A model generated the notes under the pieces. That model had not been told where the DNA came from, searched no databases, and saw nothing but the letters and a program-made list of their open reading frames with translations. Of a stretch of 64,000 nt of DNA, positions 51,343 to 59,607 are shown in pieces. How positions within the stretch are numbered: the stretch's first letter is position 1; the number at the start of each line of letters is the position of its first letter. The stretch covers positions 241,250 to 305,249 of the forward strand of contig NZ_JAIHON010000011.1 of assembly GCF_021173675.1 (NCBI RefSeq). Reading direction: 5' to 3'. The translations under genes were made by a program, and so were the position numbers. This DNA is from Streptomyces lincolnensis (lineage in GTDB: Bacteria > Actinomycetota > Actinomycetes > Streptomycetales > Streptomycetaceae).

Positions 51343-52226
51343 CGCGCGCTCCTTCGCTGGAGGGGCAGGTAGACCGCCATCACCAGGGCCGCGACGAGGA
51401 CCATGTCGAAGCTGAGGGCGAGGGCCACGTTCTCCTGGCCGACGAGCACGTTGCCGGAGAGGGCGTCGGCGATCTGGAGGGTGATCAGCGGGACCGAACT
51501 GCCCACCATGGCCGCCGCGGTGGCGTACGCGGCGAAGGCGCTGCCGAAGAGCAGGACGAACCCGCCGAGCAGGGTGGGGGTGAGGACCGGAAGGGCGACA
51601 TGGAGCCAGTACTGCACACCGGTGGCGCCGTTGTTCTGCGCGGCCTCGCGCCACTGGACGCGCAGGCCCTCCAGGGCCGGCGTGATGGTGAGGACCATCA
51701 GCGGGATCAGGAAGTACAGGTAGACGATGACCAGTCCCCAGAAGCTGTAGAGGTCCCAGCCCTTGTCCTTCAGACCGAGGTGCTGCGTGAGCACACCGGC
51801 GTTGCCCAGCGTGGCGACGAAGGCGAAGGCCAGCGGGACGCCGCCGAAGTTGGCGAGGACCCCGGAGGCGGTGAGCACGCCCTCGCGCAGCGCGCGGGAG
51901 CGGGAGGTCACCACGGCGTGCGCGAGCGGCAGTCCGAGCAGCGCGCCGAGGGCCGCGGAGACGGCCGACAGCTTGATGCTGCCGAGCAGGGCGGTGAGGT
52001 ACGCGCCCTGGAGGGAGTCGGTCAGGTTCGCCGTGCTGTACGAACTGGCGCCGGTGGCCGGGTCCTTGACGCTGAAGGCGCCGTTCAGCATGGCCAGGGC
52101 GGGCAGCCCGAAGGCGATCGCGGTGAAGGCGAGCAGCGGGACGACGGCGAGCCAGCCGGGGGCCCGGCGCCGCCGCCTCACCTCGGCGGCGGTCGCCGTG
52201 CCGGCCCGTGGAAGGGTGGCCGTCAT
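51330..52226 (-). CDS. ABC importer permease, first subunit
   Basis: A 298-residue membrane protein with six to seven helices. A basic N-terminus (RRRRRAP) and the EAA-type loop WREAAQNNGATGVQYWLHVALP (about 205) are visible. It is the PhnU/PotB-like partner of the next permease. ATG 52226 overlaps the stop of the binding-protein gene (ATGA). Confidence 0.92.
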   Translation of the reverse strand: MTATLPRAGTATAAEVRRRRRAPGWLAVVPLLAFTAIAFGLPALAMLNGAFSVKDPATGASSYSTANLTDSLQGAYLTALLGSIKLSAVSAALGALLGLPLAHAVVTSRSRALREGVLTASGVLANFGGVPLAFAFVATLGNAGVLTQHLGLKDKGWDLYSFWGLVIVYLYFLIPLMVLTITPALEGLRVQWREAAQNNGATGVQYWLHVALPVLTPTLLGGFVLLFGSAFAAYATAAAMVGSSVPLITLQIADALSGNVLVGQENVALALSFDMVLVAALVMAVYLPLQRRSARWLA

Positions 52227-53395
52227 CCGGAGACGGCCTTCCCCCAGCCCTGCGCGAGGACCGTCTTGGCCTTGCTCTGCTGGGCTTCGGTGGGGAAGGA
52301 GGGCGTCCCGGAGACCTGCGGCAGCTTGGCGGCGGCCGTCTTGTCGAGGGTGCCGGCCTTCTCCATGGCGGTCATCAGGGCGGGGCGGGCGTAGCCCTTG
52401 AGCCACAGGTTCTGGCCCTCGGTGCTGTACAGGTACTCCTGCCACAGGCGGGCGGCCGCCGGGTGCGGGGCGTCCTTGTTGACGGCCTGGGAGTAGTACT
52501 GGGCGAACTTGCCGTCGCTGGGCACGGCGACCTTCCAGTCGACGCCCTTGGACTTGAACTCGTCGGCGTACCCGGCGTTGAGGTAGTCCCAGTCGATGCT
52601 GATGGGCGTCTCGCCCTTCTCGACGGTGGCCGGGGTCGACTCGACGGGCGTGTAGTTGCCGTTCTTCTTCAGCTTGGCGAAGAAGTCCAGGCCGGGCTGG
52701 ATGTCGTCGAAGGAGCCGCCGCTCGCGAGGGCCGCCGCGTAGACACCGCCGAAGGCCGAACCCGACTGGGTCGGGTTGCCGTTGAGCGCCACCTGCCCCT
52801 TGTACTGGGGCTTCAGCAGATCCGCGAAGGTGGTCGGGCAGACCTTGACGCGCTTGGCGTCGCAGCCGATGGAGATGTAGCCGCCGTAGTCGTTGTACCA
52901 GCGCGCCTGCGCGTCCTTCTGGCCGGCCGGGATGTCGTCGTACGACTGGACCTCGTACGGCGCGAGCAGGCCCTGCTGGGCGGCGCTGACCGCGAAGGAA
53001 CTGCCGAGGTCGAGGACGTCGGGGGCGCGGTCCTGGCCCTTGCGGGAGGTGACCGCGTTGATCTCGTCCTGGCTGGAGCCGTCGGGGCTCTCGACCTGGA
53101 TCTTGATGCCGTACTTCTTCTGGAAGCCGTCGATGAGGGCGCCGTAGTTGGCCCAGTCGCGGGGCAGCGCGATGGCGTGCAGCGTGCCCTCCTTCTTCGC
53201 CGCGGCGACCAGCCTGTCCATGCCGCCGAAGTCCGCCGCCGAGGTCGCGGTCGCGGCGTTCTTGCCGTCGGCGGTGGTCGACGCGGTGTCGGGTGCGGCG
53301 CCGCAGGCGCTCAGGGCGAGCGCGGCGACGACGGCGAGGGATCCGCCCACGACGGCCGTTCTCGGCAGGGCTGTGCTCGACCAGGACAGGGACAC
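52223..53395 (-). CDS. ABC importer substrate-binding lipoprotein
   Basis: A 390-residue family 1 binding protein. Signal peptide with lipobox LALSAC (Cys near 31) directs it to the outer face of the membrane. The mature protein has two lobes; KYGIKIQVES, APDVLDLGSSFA, NGNPTQSGSAFGG and SIDWDYLNAGY line the hinge. It is most like 2-aminoethylphosphonate, spermidine or iron binding proteins. The paired Cys (IGCDAKRVKVCP) may form a disulphide. GTG 53395 has GGAG nine bases upstream. It is first in the importer operon, divergent from a GntR gene. Confidence 0.9.
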   Translation of the reverse strand: MSLSWSSTALPRTAVVGGSLAVVAALALSACGAAPDTASTTADGKNAATATSAADFGGMDRLVAAAKKEGTLHAIALPRDWANYGALIDGFQKKYGIKIQVESPDGSSQDEINAVTSRKGQDRAPDVLDLGSSFAVSAAQQGLLAPYEVQSYDDIPAGQKDAQARWYNDYGGYISIGCDAKRVKVCPTTFADLLKPQYKGQVALNGNPTQSGSAFGGVYAAALASGGSFDDIQPGLDFFAKLKKNGNYTPVESTPATVEKGETPISIDWDYLNAGYADEFKSKGVDWKVAVPSDGKFAQYYSQAVNKDAPHPAAARLWQEYLYSTEGQNLWLKGYARPALMTAMEKAGTLDKTAAAKLPQVSGTPSFPTEAQQSKAKTVLAQGWGKAVSG

Positions 53396-53445
53396 GGTTG
53401 CTCCAGGGGACGCACGAGGGTTGCGGAAGACGCAGAGCGCGACTG

Positions 53446-53461
53446 ACTTGTCTGAACAAGT
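53446..53461. promoter_or_regulatory. palindromic operator between importer operon and GntR gene
   Basis: ACTTGT-CTGA-ACAAGT is a perfect 16-bp palindrome with the GT-N4-AC core of HutC-type GntR operators. It lies 50 bp before the binding-protein start codon and 153 bp before the GntR gene, where a repressor could close the importer promoter. Confidence 0.65.
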
Positions 53462-53614
53462 TCAGCCTCAGTAGGCCCGCCTCAGGTGTCCTTCCCGTTA
53501 ACTCCGGCAAAAAGATGTCCCTGCATTTCGCATCCGATCTCCCCCGGGCCGAGCAGCGTCGGATGTCGATTAGGCTGGTCACGCTGTGCACAGTGACCGA
53601 CTCAGAGGGGGAGC

Positions 53615-54355
53615 ATGGCGGCGCGACACGAGCAGATCGCCGACGAACTGCGGCGGGCGATCGACCGCGAGGAGTACACGGTCGGCAGCCGGCTGCCCGC
53701 CGAGACGGAGCTCGCGGCCCACTACGGCGTCTCGCGCGGCACGGTCCGCCAGGCCGTCGCCGCCCTGACCTCCGAGGGGCTCATCGGCTCCCGCCAGGGC
53801 GCCCGGCGCGTGGTGCTCGCCAGCCGCCGCAGCCAGAGCTTCGCCGAACTGCGCAGCTTCGCCCAGTGGGCGCGCGCGATGGGCCGCGAGGCCACCGGCC
53901 TCGTGGTCGCCCAGGAGTACCGCCCGGCCACCGCCGAGGACGCCGTCCGCCTCCAACTGCGCTCCGGCACACCGGTGTTGCACGTCCTGCGGGTGCGCGG
54001 CCTGGACGGCGATCCGGTCCTGCTGGAGCGGACCGTGTACGCCGACTGGATCTCCCCGGCCGTCGAGGCCATCGAGCCGGACTGCCCGTCGGTGACCCAA
54101 CGGCTGTACGACGACCGGGGGTTGGTCTTCGCCTACGGTGAGCACGTCATCGACGCGGTCGCGGCCGGCTCCCAGGACGCCGAGTTGCTCGGCGTCCGGC
54201 GCTCCAGCCCGCTGCTGCGGGTGCGCCGGGTGACGACCACCCGGGAGGGGCGGCCGGTGGAGTGGTCGGACGACCGCTACCGCTCGGACGCGGTCAGCTT
54301 CAGCGTGCACAACTCCCTGGACAACAACGCGCTGGCCCGCAAGACGGCGGAGTGA
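53615..54355 (+). CDS. GntR-family regulator, HutC/UTRA type
   Basis: A 246-residue repressor. The winged helix (about 5-70: EQIADELRRAIDREEYTVGSR, LAAHYGVSRGTVRQAVAAL) is followed by a UTRA domain (about 80-235). GGGGGAGC precedes ATG 53615. It is divergent from the importer and HAD-EEP operon and most likely controls it, as PhnF-type regulators control phosphonate uptake. A GCTCACCGGTGAGC palindrome (54364-54377) just after the stop may be part of its terminator. Confidence 0.92.
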   Translation: MAARHEQIADELRRAIDREEYTVGSRLPAETELAAHYGVSRGTVRQAVAALTSEGLIGSRQGARRVVLASRRSQSFAELRSFAQWARAMGREATGLVVAQEYRPATAEDAVRLQLRSGTPVLHVLRVRGLDGDPVLLERTVYADWISPAVEAIEPDCPSVTQRLYDDRGLVFAYGEHVIDAVAAGSQDAELLGVRRSSPLLRVRRVTTTREGRPVEWSDDRYRSDAVSFSVHNSLDNNALARKTAE

Positions 54356-54560
54356 GCGCCCGAGCTCACCGGTGAGCCCGTCTCAGGTCAGCAGCGCCCG
54401 TCCTTACCAGTCCCGGTCGTCCCGGACGTCCGGAGAAATCCATGACCAAGTGTTCCCTCCTGATTCACCGGCCCCGTGAACCGCGGTCGCGAGGAATCAC
54501 CGCGCTCCGCCCGCTGTTGTCGGGCATGGCAGCCCCGCGCGTATCCCGAGGAGACACAGC

Positions 54561-54971
54561 ATGTACGGCGACCAGGAAACGATCCGCAAGATCCTCACCG
54601 AGCTCGGCGACACCTGGGCCGTCGTGGGCCTCTCGTCGAACCGGGCGCGCGCCGCGTACGGCGTCGCCGAGGTGCTCCAGCGCTTCGGCAAGCGCGTCGT
54701 GCCGGTGCACCCCAAGGCGGAGACGGTGCACGGCGAGCAGGGGTACGCCTCCCTCTCGGACATCCCCTTCGACGTCGACGTGGTCGACGTGTTCGTCAAC
54801 AGCGAGCTGGCCGGGGCGGTCGCCGACGAGGCACTGGCCAGGGGCGCCAAGGCGGTCTGGTTCCAGCTCGGCGTCGTCGACGAGGCGGCGTACGACCGCG
54901 TCCGGGACGCGGGCCTGGAGATGGTGATGGACCGCTGCCCGGCGATCGAGATTCCCCGTCTGAATTCCTGA
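54561..54971 (+). CDS. CoA-binding protein, YccU type
   Basis: A 136-residue Rossmann-fold protein. The typical pieces are WAVVGLSSNRARAAYGVAEVLQRFGKRVVPVHP (split over about 17-50) and VWFQLGVVDEAAYDRVRDAGLEMVMDRC with a conserved Cys near 128. It is homologous to the CoA-binding N-domain of succinyl-CoA synthetase, but alone its function is unknown. GAGGAG seven bases before ATG 54561 fixes the start. Confidence 0.9.
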   Translation: MYGDQETIRKILTELGDTWAVVGLSSNRARAAYGVAEVLQRFGKRVVPVHPKAETVHGEQGYASLSDIPFDVDVVDVFVNSELAGAVADEALARGAKAVWFQLGVVDEAAYDRVRDAGLEMVMDRCPAIEIPRLNS

Positions 54972-55021
54972 AGTATTCGCCAGGAGTTCCCCTCGCTCCA
55001 GTCAAATATTCCGCAACCACC

Positions 55022-55093
55022 TTCAACAGAAGGGTTCTTGAAAACTAATCTGAGGCCTCTCGGACAGTGAATACGAGCATTTAGTGAGAGGCC
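55022..55093 (+). promoter_or_regulatory. promoter and inverted repeat before the APC permease
   Basis: In an unusually A+T-rich gap, TTCAAC (55022-55027) lies 18 bp from TAATCT (55046-55051). The predicted transcript starts near an inverted repeat, GGCCTCTC (55054-55061) and GAGAGGCC (55086-55093), ending nine bases before ATG 55103. It could hide the ribosome site (GAGAGG) in a hairpin or be an operator. Confidence 0.5.
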
Positions 55094-55102
55094 CCTTAAT
55101 TT

Positions 55103-56740
55103 ATGGTAAGCGTGGATGCGGTTCCGGAGAGAAAAGGGGCCCCCGGCGGCTTGCGGCGGGACGTCGGCCTCATCGGGCTGATGTGGGCCTCGGTCGGCTC
55201 CATCATCGGCTCCGGCTGGCTGTACGGCGCCCAGGAGGCGGTCGGCGCGGCCGGTCCCGCGGCGGTCCTCTCCTGGGTGATCGGCGCGGTGGCCATCGTC
55301 CTGCTGGCGCTGGTGCACGCCGAACTCGGCGGCATGTTCCCGGTGGCGGGCGGCACGGCACGCTATCCGCACTACGCGTTCGGCGGGCTGGCCGGCATGT
55401 CCTTCGGCTGGTTCTCCTGGCTCCAGGCGGCGACCGTGGCACCGATCGAGGTCGAGGCCATGATCGGCTACGCCGGACACTGGTCCTGGGCGCAGGGGTT
55501 GCAGCGCGCGGACAAGACGCTCACCACGAGCGGTCTCCTCGTCGCCGTGGCGCTCATGGCCGTCTTCGTGATCGTCAACTTCCTCGGCGTCCGGGCGCTC
55601 GCGCACACCAACAGCGCCGCCACCTGGTGGAAGATCGCGGTGCCGCTGGCGGCCATCTTCGTCATCGCGGCCGGCAACTTCCATCCGGGCAACTTCACTT
55701 CGGAGGGCTTCGCGCCGTTCGGCGCCAAGGGCGTACTGAGCGCCATCAGCACCAGCGGCATCATCTTCGCCCTGCTGGGCTTCGAGCAGGCCATCCAGCT
55801 CGCGGGCGAGAGCCGCAACCCCAGGCGTGACCTGCCCCGGGCGACCCTCGGCTCGGTCGCGATCGGCGCCGTCATCTACGTCCTGCTCCAGATCGTGTTC
55901 ATCGCCGCGCTGCCGCACAGCACCTTCGCGCACGGCTGGGACAAGCTCGACTACCCCGGAATCAGCGGCCCCTGGGCGGGTCTGGCCACCCTCGTCGGCC
56001 TGGGCTGGCTGAGCGTGGTGCTGTACCTCGACGCCGTGGTCTCCCCCGGCGGCACCGGGCTGATCTACACCACGGCCACCTCCCGGGTCTCCTACGGCCT
56101 GGCCAGGAACGGCTACGCGCCGAAGGTCTTCGAGCGGACCGACCGCAACGGCGTGCCCTGGTTCGGTCTTGCCATGTCCTTCGTGACCGGTGTGGTCTGC
56201 TTCCTGCCCTTCCCGAGCTGGCAGCAGCTGGTCGGTTTCATCACCTCGGCGAGCGTCCTGATGTACGCCGGTGCCCCGCTGGCGTACGGCGTGTTCGCGG
56301 ACCGGCTGCCGCACCACGAGCGCCCCTACCGGCTGCCCGGCGGCACGGTCGTCGCCCCACTGTCCTTCGTGGTGGCCAACCTCATCATCTACTGGGCGGG
56401 CTGGCACACGCTGTGGCGGCTCGGCGTGGCGATCGTCCTCGGCTATCTGCTGCTCGGCGGATACGCCCGGTACGCCATCGCCAAGGGGCTGCCCGACGCT
56501 CCCCGCCTGGACTGGAGGGCCGCCCAGTGGCTGCCGGTCTATCTGCTGGGCATGGGCGTCATCTCCTGGCAGGGCGGCTTCGGCGGCGGCCAGGGCCGGA
56601 TCGCGCTGTGGTGGGACATCCTGCTCGTCGCGGCCTTCTCCCTCGTCGTCTACTACTGGGCCAGGGCCACCGCGTCACCGGCCGAGGAGATCGAGCGGAG
56701 CATCGACGAGATCGCCGTCACGGAGGTCCCCGCGCACTGA
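55103..56740 (+). CDS. APC-superfamily amino acid permease
   Basis: A 545-residue transporter with about 12 hydrophobic helices. The N-terminal VGSIIGSGWLYGAQEA (about 30-45) is the APC substrate/Na+ site in helix 1. Helix 6 carries IIFALLGFEQAIQLAGESRNPRRDLPRA across about 212-240. The C-terminus is acidic. Substrate not predictable. GAGAGG about ten bases before ATG 55103 can act as ribosome site; it also lies in an inverted repeat, suggesting translational control. A GTG three codons on is an alternative. Confidence 0.9.
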   Translation: MVSVDAVPERKGAPGGLRRDVGLIGLMWASVGSIIGSGWLYGAQEAVGAAGPAAVLSWVIGAVAIVLLALVHAELGGMFPVAGGTARYPHYAFGGLAGMSFGWFSWLQAATVAPIEVEAMIGYAGHWSWAQGLQRADKTLTTSGLLVAVALMAVFVIVNFLGVRALAHTNSAATWWKIAVPLAAIFVIAAGNFHPGNFTSEGFAPFGAKGVLSAISTSGIIFALLGFEQAIQLAGESRNPRRDLPRATLGSVAIGAVIYVLLQIVFIAALPHSTFAHGWDKLDYPGISGPWAGLATLVGLGWLSVVLYLDAVVSPGGTGLIYTTATSRVSYGLARNGYAPKVFERTDRNGVPWFGLAMSFVTGVVCFLPFPSWQQLVGFITSASVLMYAGAPLAYGVFADRLPHHERPYRLPGGTVVAPLSFVVANLIIYWAGWHTLWRLGVAIVLGYLLLGGYARYAIAKGLPDAPRLDWRAAQWLPVYLLGMGVISWQGGFGGGQGRIALWWDILLVAAFSLVVYYWARATASPAEEIERSIDEIAVTEVPAH

Positions 56741-56826
56741 ACGGCCGCCGAAGCGGACGGAGTTCCTCCACCGCGGTCGGCGGCCGGCCACTCCCCACCT
56801 CCACGAGGCACCCCCATAATGCTCGC

Positions 56827-58047
56827 GTGACCTCCTCCCTCCCCCAGCCCGCCACCGGGGCCCCCGAGCGCTGTCCCGTCGTCATCGTGGGCGCCGGTCC
56901 CGCCGGGCTCACCATCGGCTCGATCCTGCGGGCCGCCGGCGTCGACTGTCTCGTGCTGGAGACCGAGACGCGCGAGTTCATCGAGCAGCGCCCGCGTGCG
57001 GGGGTCCTGGAGGAGTGGGCCGTGCGCGGGCTCCAGCGGCGGGGTCTGGCCGACAACCTGCTGGAGCGGGCGCAGTTGCACACCGAGTGCGAGTTCCGGT
57101 TCGGCGGGGAGCGGTTCCGCTTCTCCTACACGGAGCTGACGGGGCAGCACCACTTCATCTATCCGCAGCAGTTCCTGGTGACGGACCTGGTGCGCGAGTA
57201 CGCGGACGTCCGCGGCGGGCGGATCCGGTTCGGGGTCCGGGACGTGCAGCTGCTCGACCTGGACACCTCCCGGCCCTCGGTGTCGTACATATCGGCGGAG
57301 ACGGGGCAACGCGAGGTCGTCGAGTGCGACTTCGTCGCGGGCTGCGACGGCGCGCGCGGGGTCACCCGCACCATCCTGCCGGCGACCGCGGAGATCTCCC
57401 GGCACGACTACGGCGTCGGCTGGCTGGCGCTGCTGGCCGAGGCGCCGCCGTCCAACGACTGCGTGGTCTTCGGCATCCATCCCAACGGCTTCGCCGGGCA
57501 CATGGCCCGCAGCCCCGAGGTGACCCGCTACTACCTGGAGTGCCCGCCCGGCGACGACCCGGAGAACTGGTCGCACGAACGCGTCTGGTCCGAGCTGCAG
57601 CAGCGCCTCGGGGCCACCGACAGGCCGCCGCTCACCGAGGGGCGGCTGATCGAGAAGCGCGTCCTGGACATGCACAACTACGTCGTCGAACCCATGGTGT
57701 TCGGCCGTCTCTTCCTGGCCGGCGACGCCGCCCACCTGACCGCTCCGATCGCGGCCAAGGGCATGAACCTCGCCCTGCACGACGCCTACCTGCTCGGCGA
57801 CGCGCTCGTCGCGTACCTCACCAAGGGCGGGGAGAACGGCCTCGACACCTATGCGCAGACCTGTCTGCGGCGCGTGTGGGACTACCAGGAGTTCTCCGAG
57901 TGGCTCTCCGGCGTCTACCACGGCACCTCCTCGGGCGACCCCTACCGCGCGGGCACCACCTTCGCCCGGCTCCGGCGGCTGTTCACGTCCCCGGCCGCCG
58001 CGGCGGCGTTCGCGGAGCAGTACCTCGGTACGGCGTCCACGTACTGA
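56827..58047 (+). CDS. pobA: 4-hydroxybenzoate 3-monooxygenase
   Basis: A 406-residue group A flavin hydroxylase. It has the FAD motif VIVGAGPAGLTIGSILRAAG (about 19-38), DG motif GCDGARGVTR, and GD motif LAGDAAHLTAPIAAKGMNL. The substrate-site QQFLVTDLV and Tyr-rich region (HDYGVGWLALLAEAPPS) match PobA. It makes protocatechuate from 4-hydroxybenzoate with NAD(P)H and O2. GTG 56827 is chosen: CATAAT, a near-consensus -10 box, ends six bases upstream, giving a leaderless message. Its stop codon lies in the first unit of a 20-bp tandem repeat. Confidence 0.93.
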   Translation: MTSSLPQPATGAPERCPVVIVGAGPAGLTIGSILRAAGVDCLVLETETREFIEQRPRAGVLEEWAVRGLQRRGLADNLLERAQLHTECEFRFGGERFRFSYTELTGQHHFIYPQQFLVTDLVREYADVRGGRIRFGVRDVQLLDLDTSRPSVSYISAETGQREVVECDFVAGCDGARGVTRTILPATAEISRHDYGVGWLALLAEAPPSNDCVVFGIHPNGFAGHMARSPEVTRYYLECPPGDDPENWSHERVWSELQQRLGATDRPPLTEGRLIEKRVLDMHNYVVEPMVFGRLFLAGDAAHLTAPIAAKGMNLALHDAYLLGDALVAYLTKGGENGLDTYAQTCLRRVWDYQEFSEWLSGVYHGTSSGDPYRAGTTFARLRRLFTSPAAAAAFAEQYLGTASTY

Positions 58048-58110
58048 CATACGGAACCGCGTACTGACGCACGGAGCCGCCTACTGACGAACGGATCCAC
58101 GTGCTGATCC
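58041..58110. repeat. 20-bp tandem repeat across the pobA stop codon
   Basis: Three units of 20 bp (58041-58060, 58061-58080, 58081-58100) share the pattern (G/C)TACTGAC-N2-ACGGA-N-CC-N2. A half unit GTGCTGATCC follows. The stop codon TGA of pobA (58045-58047) lies in the first unit and is repeated in the others. Confidence 0.92.
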
Positions 58111-58111
58111 C

Positions 58112-58471
58112 TCAGTCGTGCACCGGACGGTCGCTGAGCCGGTGGTCGGCCACGTTCAGGGCCTCGTCGACGAGCCGGCGCAGATGCCCGTCGCGCAGCG
58201 CGTAGATCACCCGGCGCCCGTCCTTCCGGGTGCTCACCAGGCCGGCCAGCCTGAGCCGCGCCAGGTGCTGACTGACGGCCGGCCGTGCCGCCCCGCACAC
58301 TTCCGTGAGGGTCGTGACATCGGCCTCTCCCCCGGTCAGCGCGTGCAGCAGGGTGAGCCGGGTGCGGTCGCCGAGCAGGGCCAGGATCTCGGCGGCGAGG
58401 GCGAGGTGTTCCTCGCCGGGGGTGCGCGGATGCGCATCGTGCGCAGGTGACAGGTGCATGCGTGCGCTCAT
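58112..58471 (-). CDS. ArsR/SmtB-family metal-responsive repressor
   Basis: A 119-residue winged-helix repressor: LALLGDRTRLTLLHAL, TEVCGAARPAVSQHLARLRLAGLV and RKDGRRVIYALRDGHL. The C-terminal helix DGHLRRLVDEALNVADH resembles the alpha-5 zinc site of CzrA/SmtB (D-x-H-x10-H-x2-H/E), but the third ligand position is Val, leaving D, H and H with a nearby Asp. It is divergent from a CDF transporter. CATTAT lies six bases before ATG 58471 (leaderless). Confidence 0.9.
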   Translation of the reverse strand: MSARMHLSPAHDAHPRTPGEEHLALAAEILALLGDRTRLTLLHALTGGEADVTTLTEVCGAARPAVSQHLARLRLAGLVSTRKDGRRVIYALRDGHLRRLVDEALNVADHRLSDRPVHD

Positions 58472-58483
58472 ACGCACATAATG
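58459..58483. promoter_or_regulatory. divergent arsR/CDF promoter with inverted repeat
   Basis: TGCGT (58459-58463), 8 bp, ACGCA (58472-58476) is an inverted repeat over the start of the arsR-type gene. ATAATG (58478-58483) gives CATTAT as the minus-strand -10 box, and the overlapping CATAAT can serve the plus strand. The regulator probably binds here. Confidence 0.45.
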
Positions 58484-58534
58484 GCTCCGTGGGCGCGGTA
58501 CGTCCACTCCCGCGCGCACCGGAAGGGGAACACC

Positions 58535-59605
58535 GTGAGCGATCACCACCACGAGCACCACCACCCCCACGAGCACCGGCACGAGCATCACCACCCGCAC
58601 GAGCACCGGCCCCGGCGCCCCGGCCTGCGCCACCGCCTCGCCCACCTCCTCACCCCCCACTCCCACGAGAGCGCCGACAAGCTCGACTCCGCGCTGGAGT
58701 CCTCGGCGCGCGGTATGCGGGCCCTGTGGATCTCGCTGGCGGTGCTGGGCGTGACGGCCCTGGCGCAGGCGGTCGTGGTGGCGCTGTCCGGGTCGGTCGC
58801 GCTGCTCGGTGACACCGTGCACAACACCGCGGACGCGCTGACCGCCGTACCGCTGGGCATCGCCTTCGTGCTGGGCAGGCGCGCGGCGACGCGGCGCTTC
58901 ACCTACGGCTACGGCCGGGCGGAGGACCTGGCGGGCATCGTGATCGTGCTGACGATCGCCGCGTCGGCGGCGTTCGCGGGGTGGACGGCGATCGACCGGC
59001 TGCTCGACCCGCGCCCTGTGACGCATGTGCCGGCGGTGGCGGTGGCGGCGCTGGTCGGCTTCGCGGGCAACGAGTGGGTGGCCCGGTACCGGATCCGGGT
59101 GGGCCGTTCGATCGGCTCGGCCGCGCTGGTCGCCGACGGACTGCACGCCCGTACCGACGGGTTCACCTCACTGGCCGTGCTGCTGGGGGCCGGCGGGTCC
59201 GCCCTCGGCTGGCAACTGGCCGACCCGATCGTGGGGTTGGCGATCACGGCCGCGATCGCGCTGGTACTGCGGGACGCGGCGCGCGAGGTGTTCCGGCGGG
59301 TGATGGACGCCGTCGACCCGGCCCTGGTGGACCGGGCCGAGCGGGCGTTGCGCGAGGTCGAAGGGGTGCGTGCGGTGGGTGAGTTGCGGCTGCGCTGGAT
59401 CGGCCACCGGCTGCGCGCCGAGGTGGCGGTCGTGGTGGACGGCGAGGCCACGGTCCGTCAGGCGCACGGCATCACCGTGGACGCCGAGCACGCCCTGCTG
59501 CACGCCGTCCCCCGCCTCACCGCGGCCCTGGTGCACGCCGACCCGGCGCCGGTGCCGGGCGAGACGGACCCGCACCACGCCCTCGCCCACCACGCGCACG
59601 CCTGA
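58535..59605 (+). CDS. cation diffusion facilitator (CzcD-like zinc exporter)
   Basis: A 356-residue CDF transporter. The N-terminal tail (about 1-30) is a His/Glu-rich metal-binding stretch. Six helices follow, with the two HxxxD metal sites in helices 2 and 5: DTVHNTADAL (HNTAD) and DGLHARTDGF (HARTD). A C-terminal cytosolic domain has VRAVGELRLRWIGHRL, and the tail is again His-rich. It exports Zn2+ or a similar ion in exchange for H+. GTG 58535 has GGAAGGGG just upstream. It is paired with the divergent ArsR-type repressor. Confidence 0.93.
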   Translation: MSDHHHEHHHPHEHRHEHHHPHEHRPRRPGLRHRLAHLLTPHSHESADKLDSALESSARGMRALWISLAVLGVTALAQAVVVALSGSVALLGDTVHNTADALTAVPLGIAFVLGRRAATRRFTYGYGRAEDLAGIVIVLTIAASAAFAGWTAIDRLLDPRPVTHVPAVAVAALVGFAGNEWVARYRIRVGRSIGSAALVADGLHARTDGFTSLAVLLGAGGSALGWQLADPIVGLAITAAIALVLRDAAREVFRRVMDAVDPALVDRAERALREVEGVRAVGELRLRWIGHRLRAEVAVVVDGEATVRQAHGITVDAEHALLHAVPRLTAALVHADPAPVPGETDPHHALAHHAHA

Positions 59606-59607
59606 CC

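Noticed and set aside
54442..54927. Small open frame with an SD-like GGAGA before ATG 54442, overlapping the CoA-binding gene
   Set aside because: It reads mostly through the CoA-binding gene in another frame and gives an Arg/Ser/Pro-rich product; a short leader peptide cannot be excluded.
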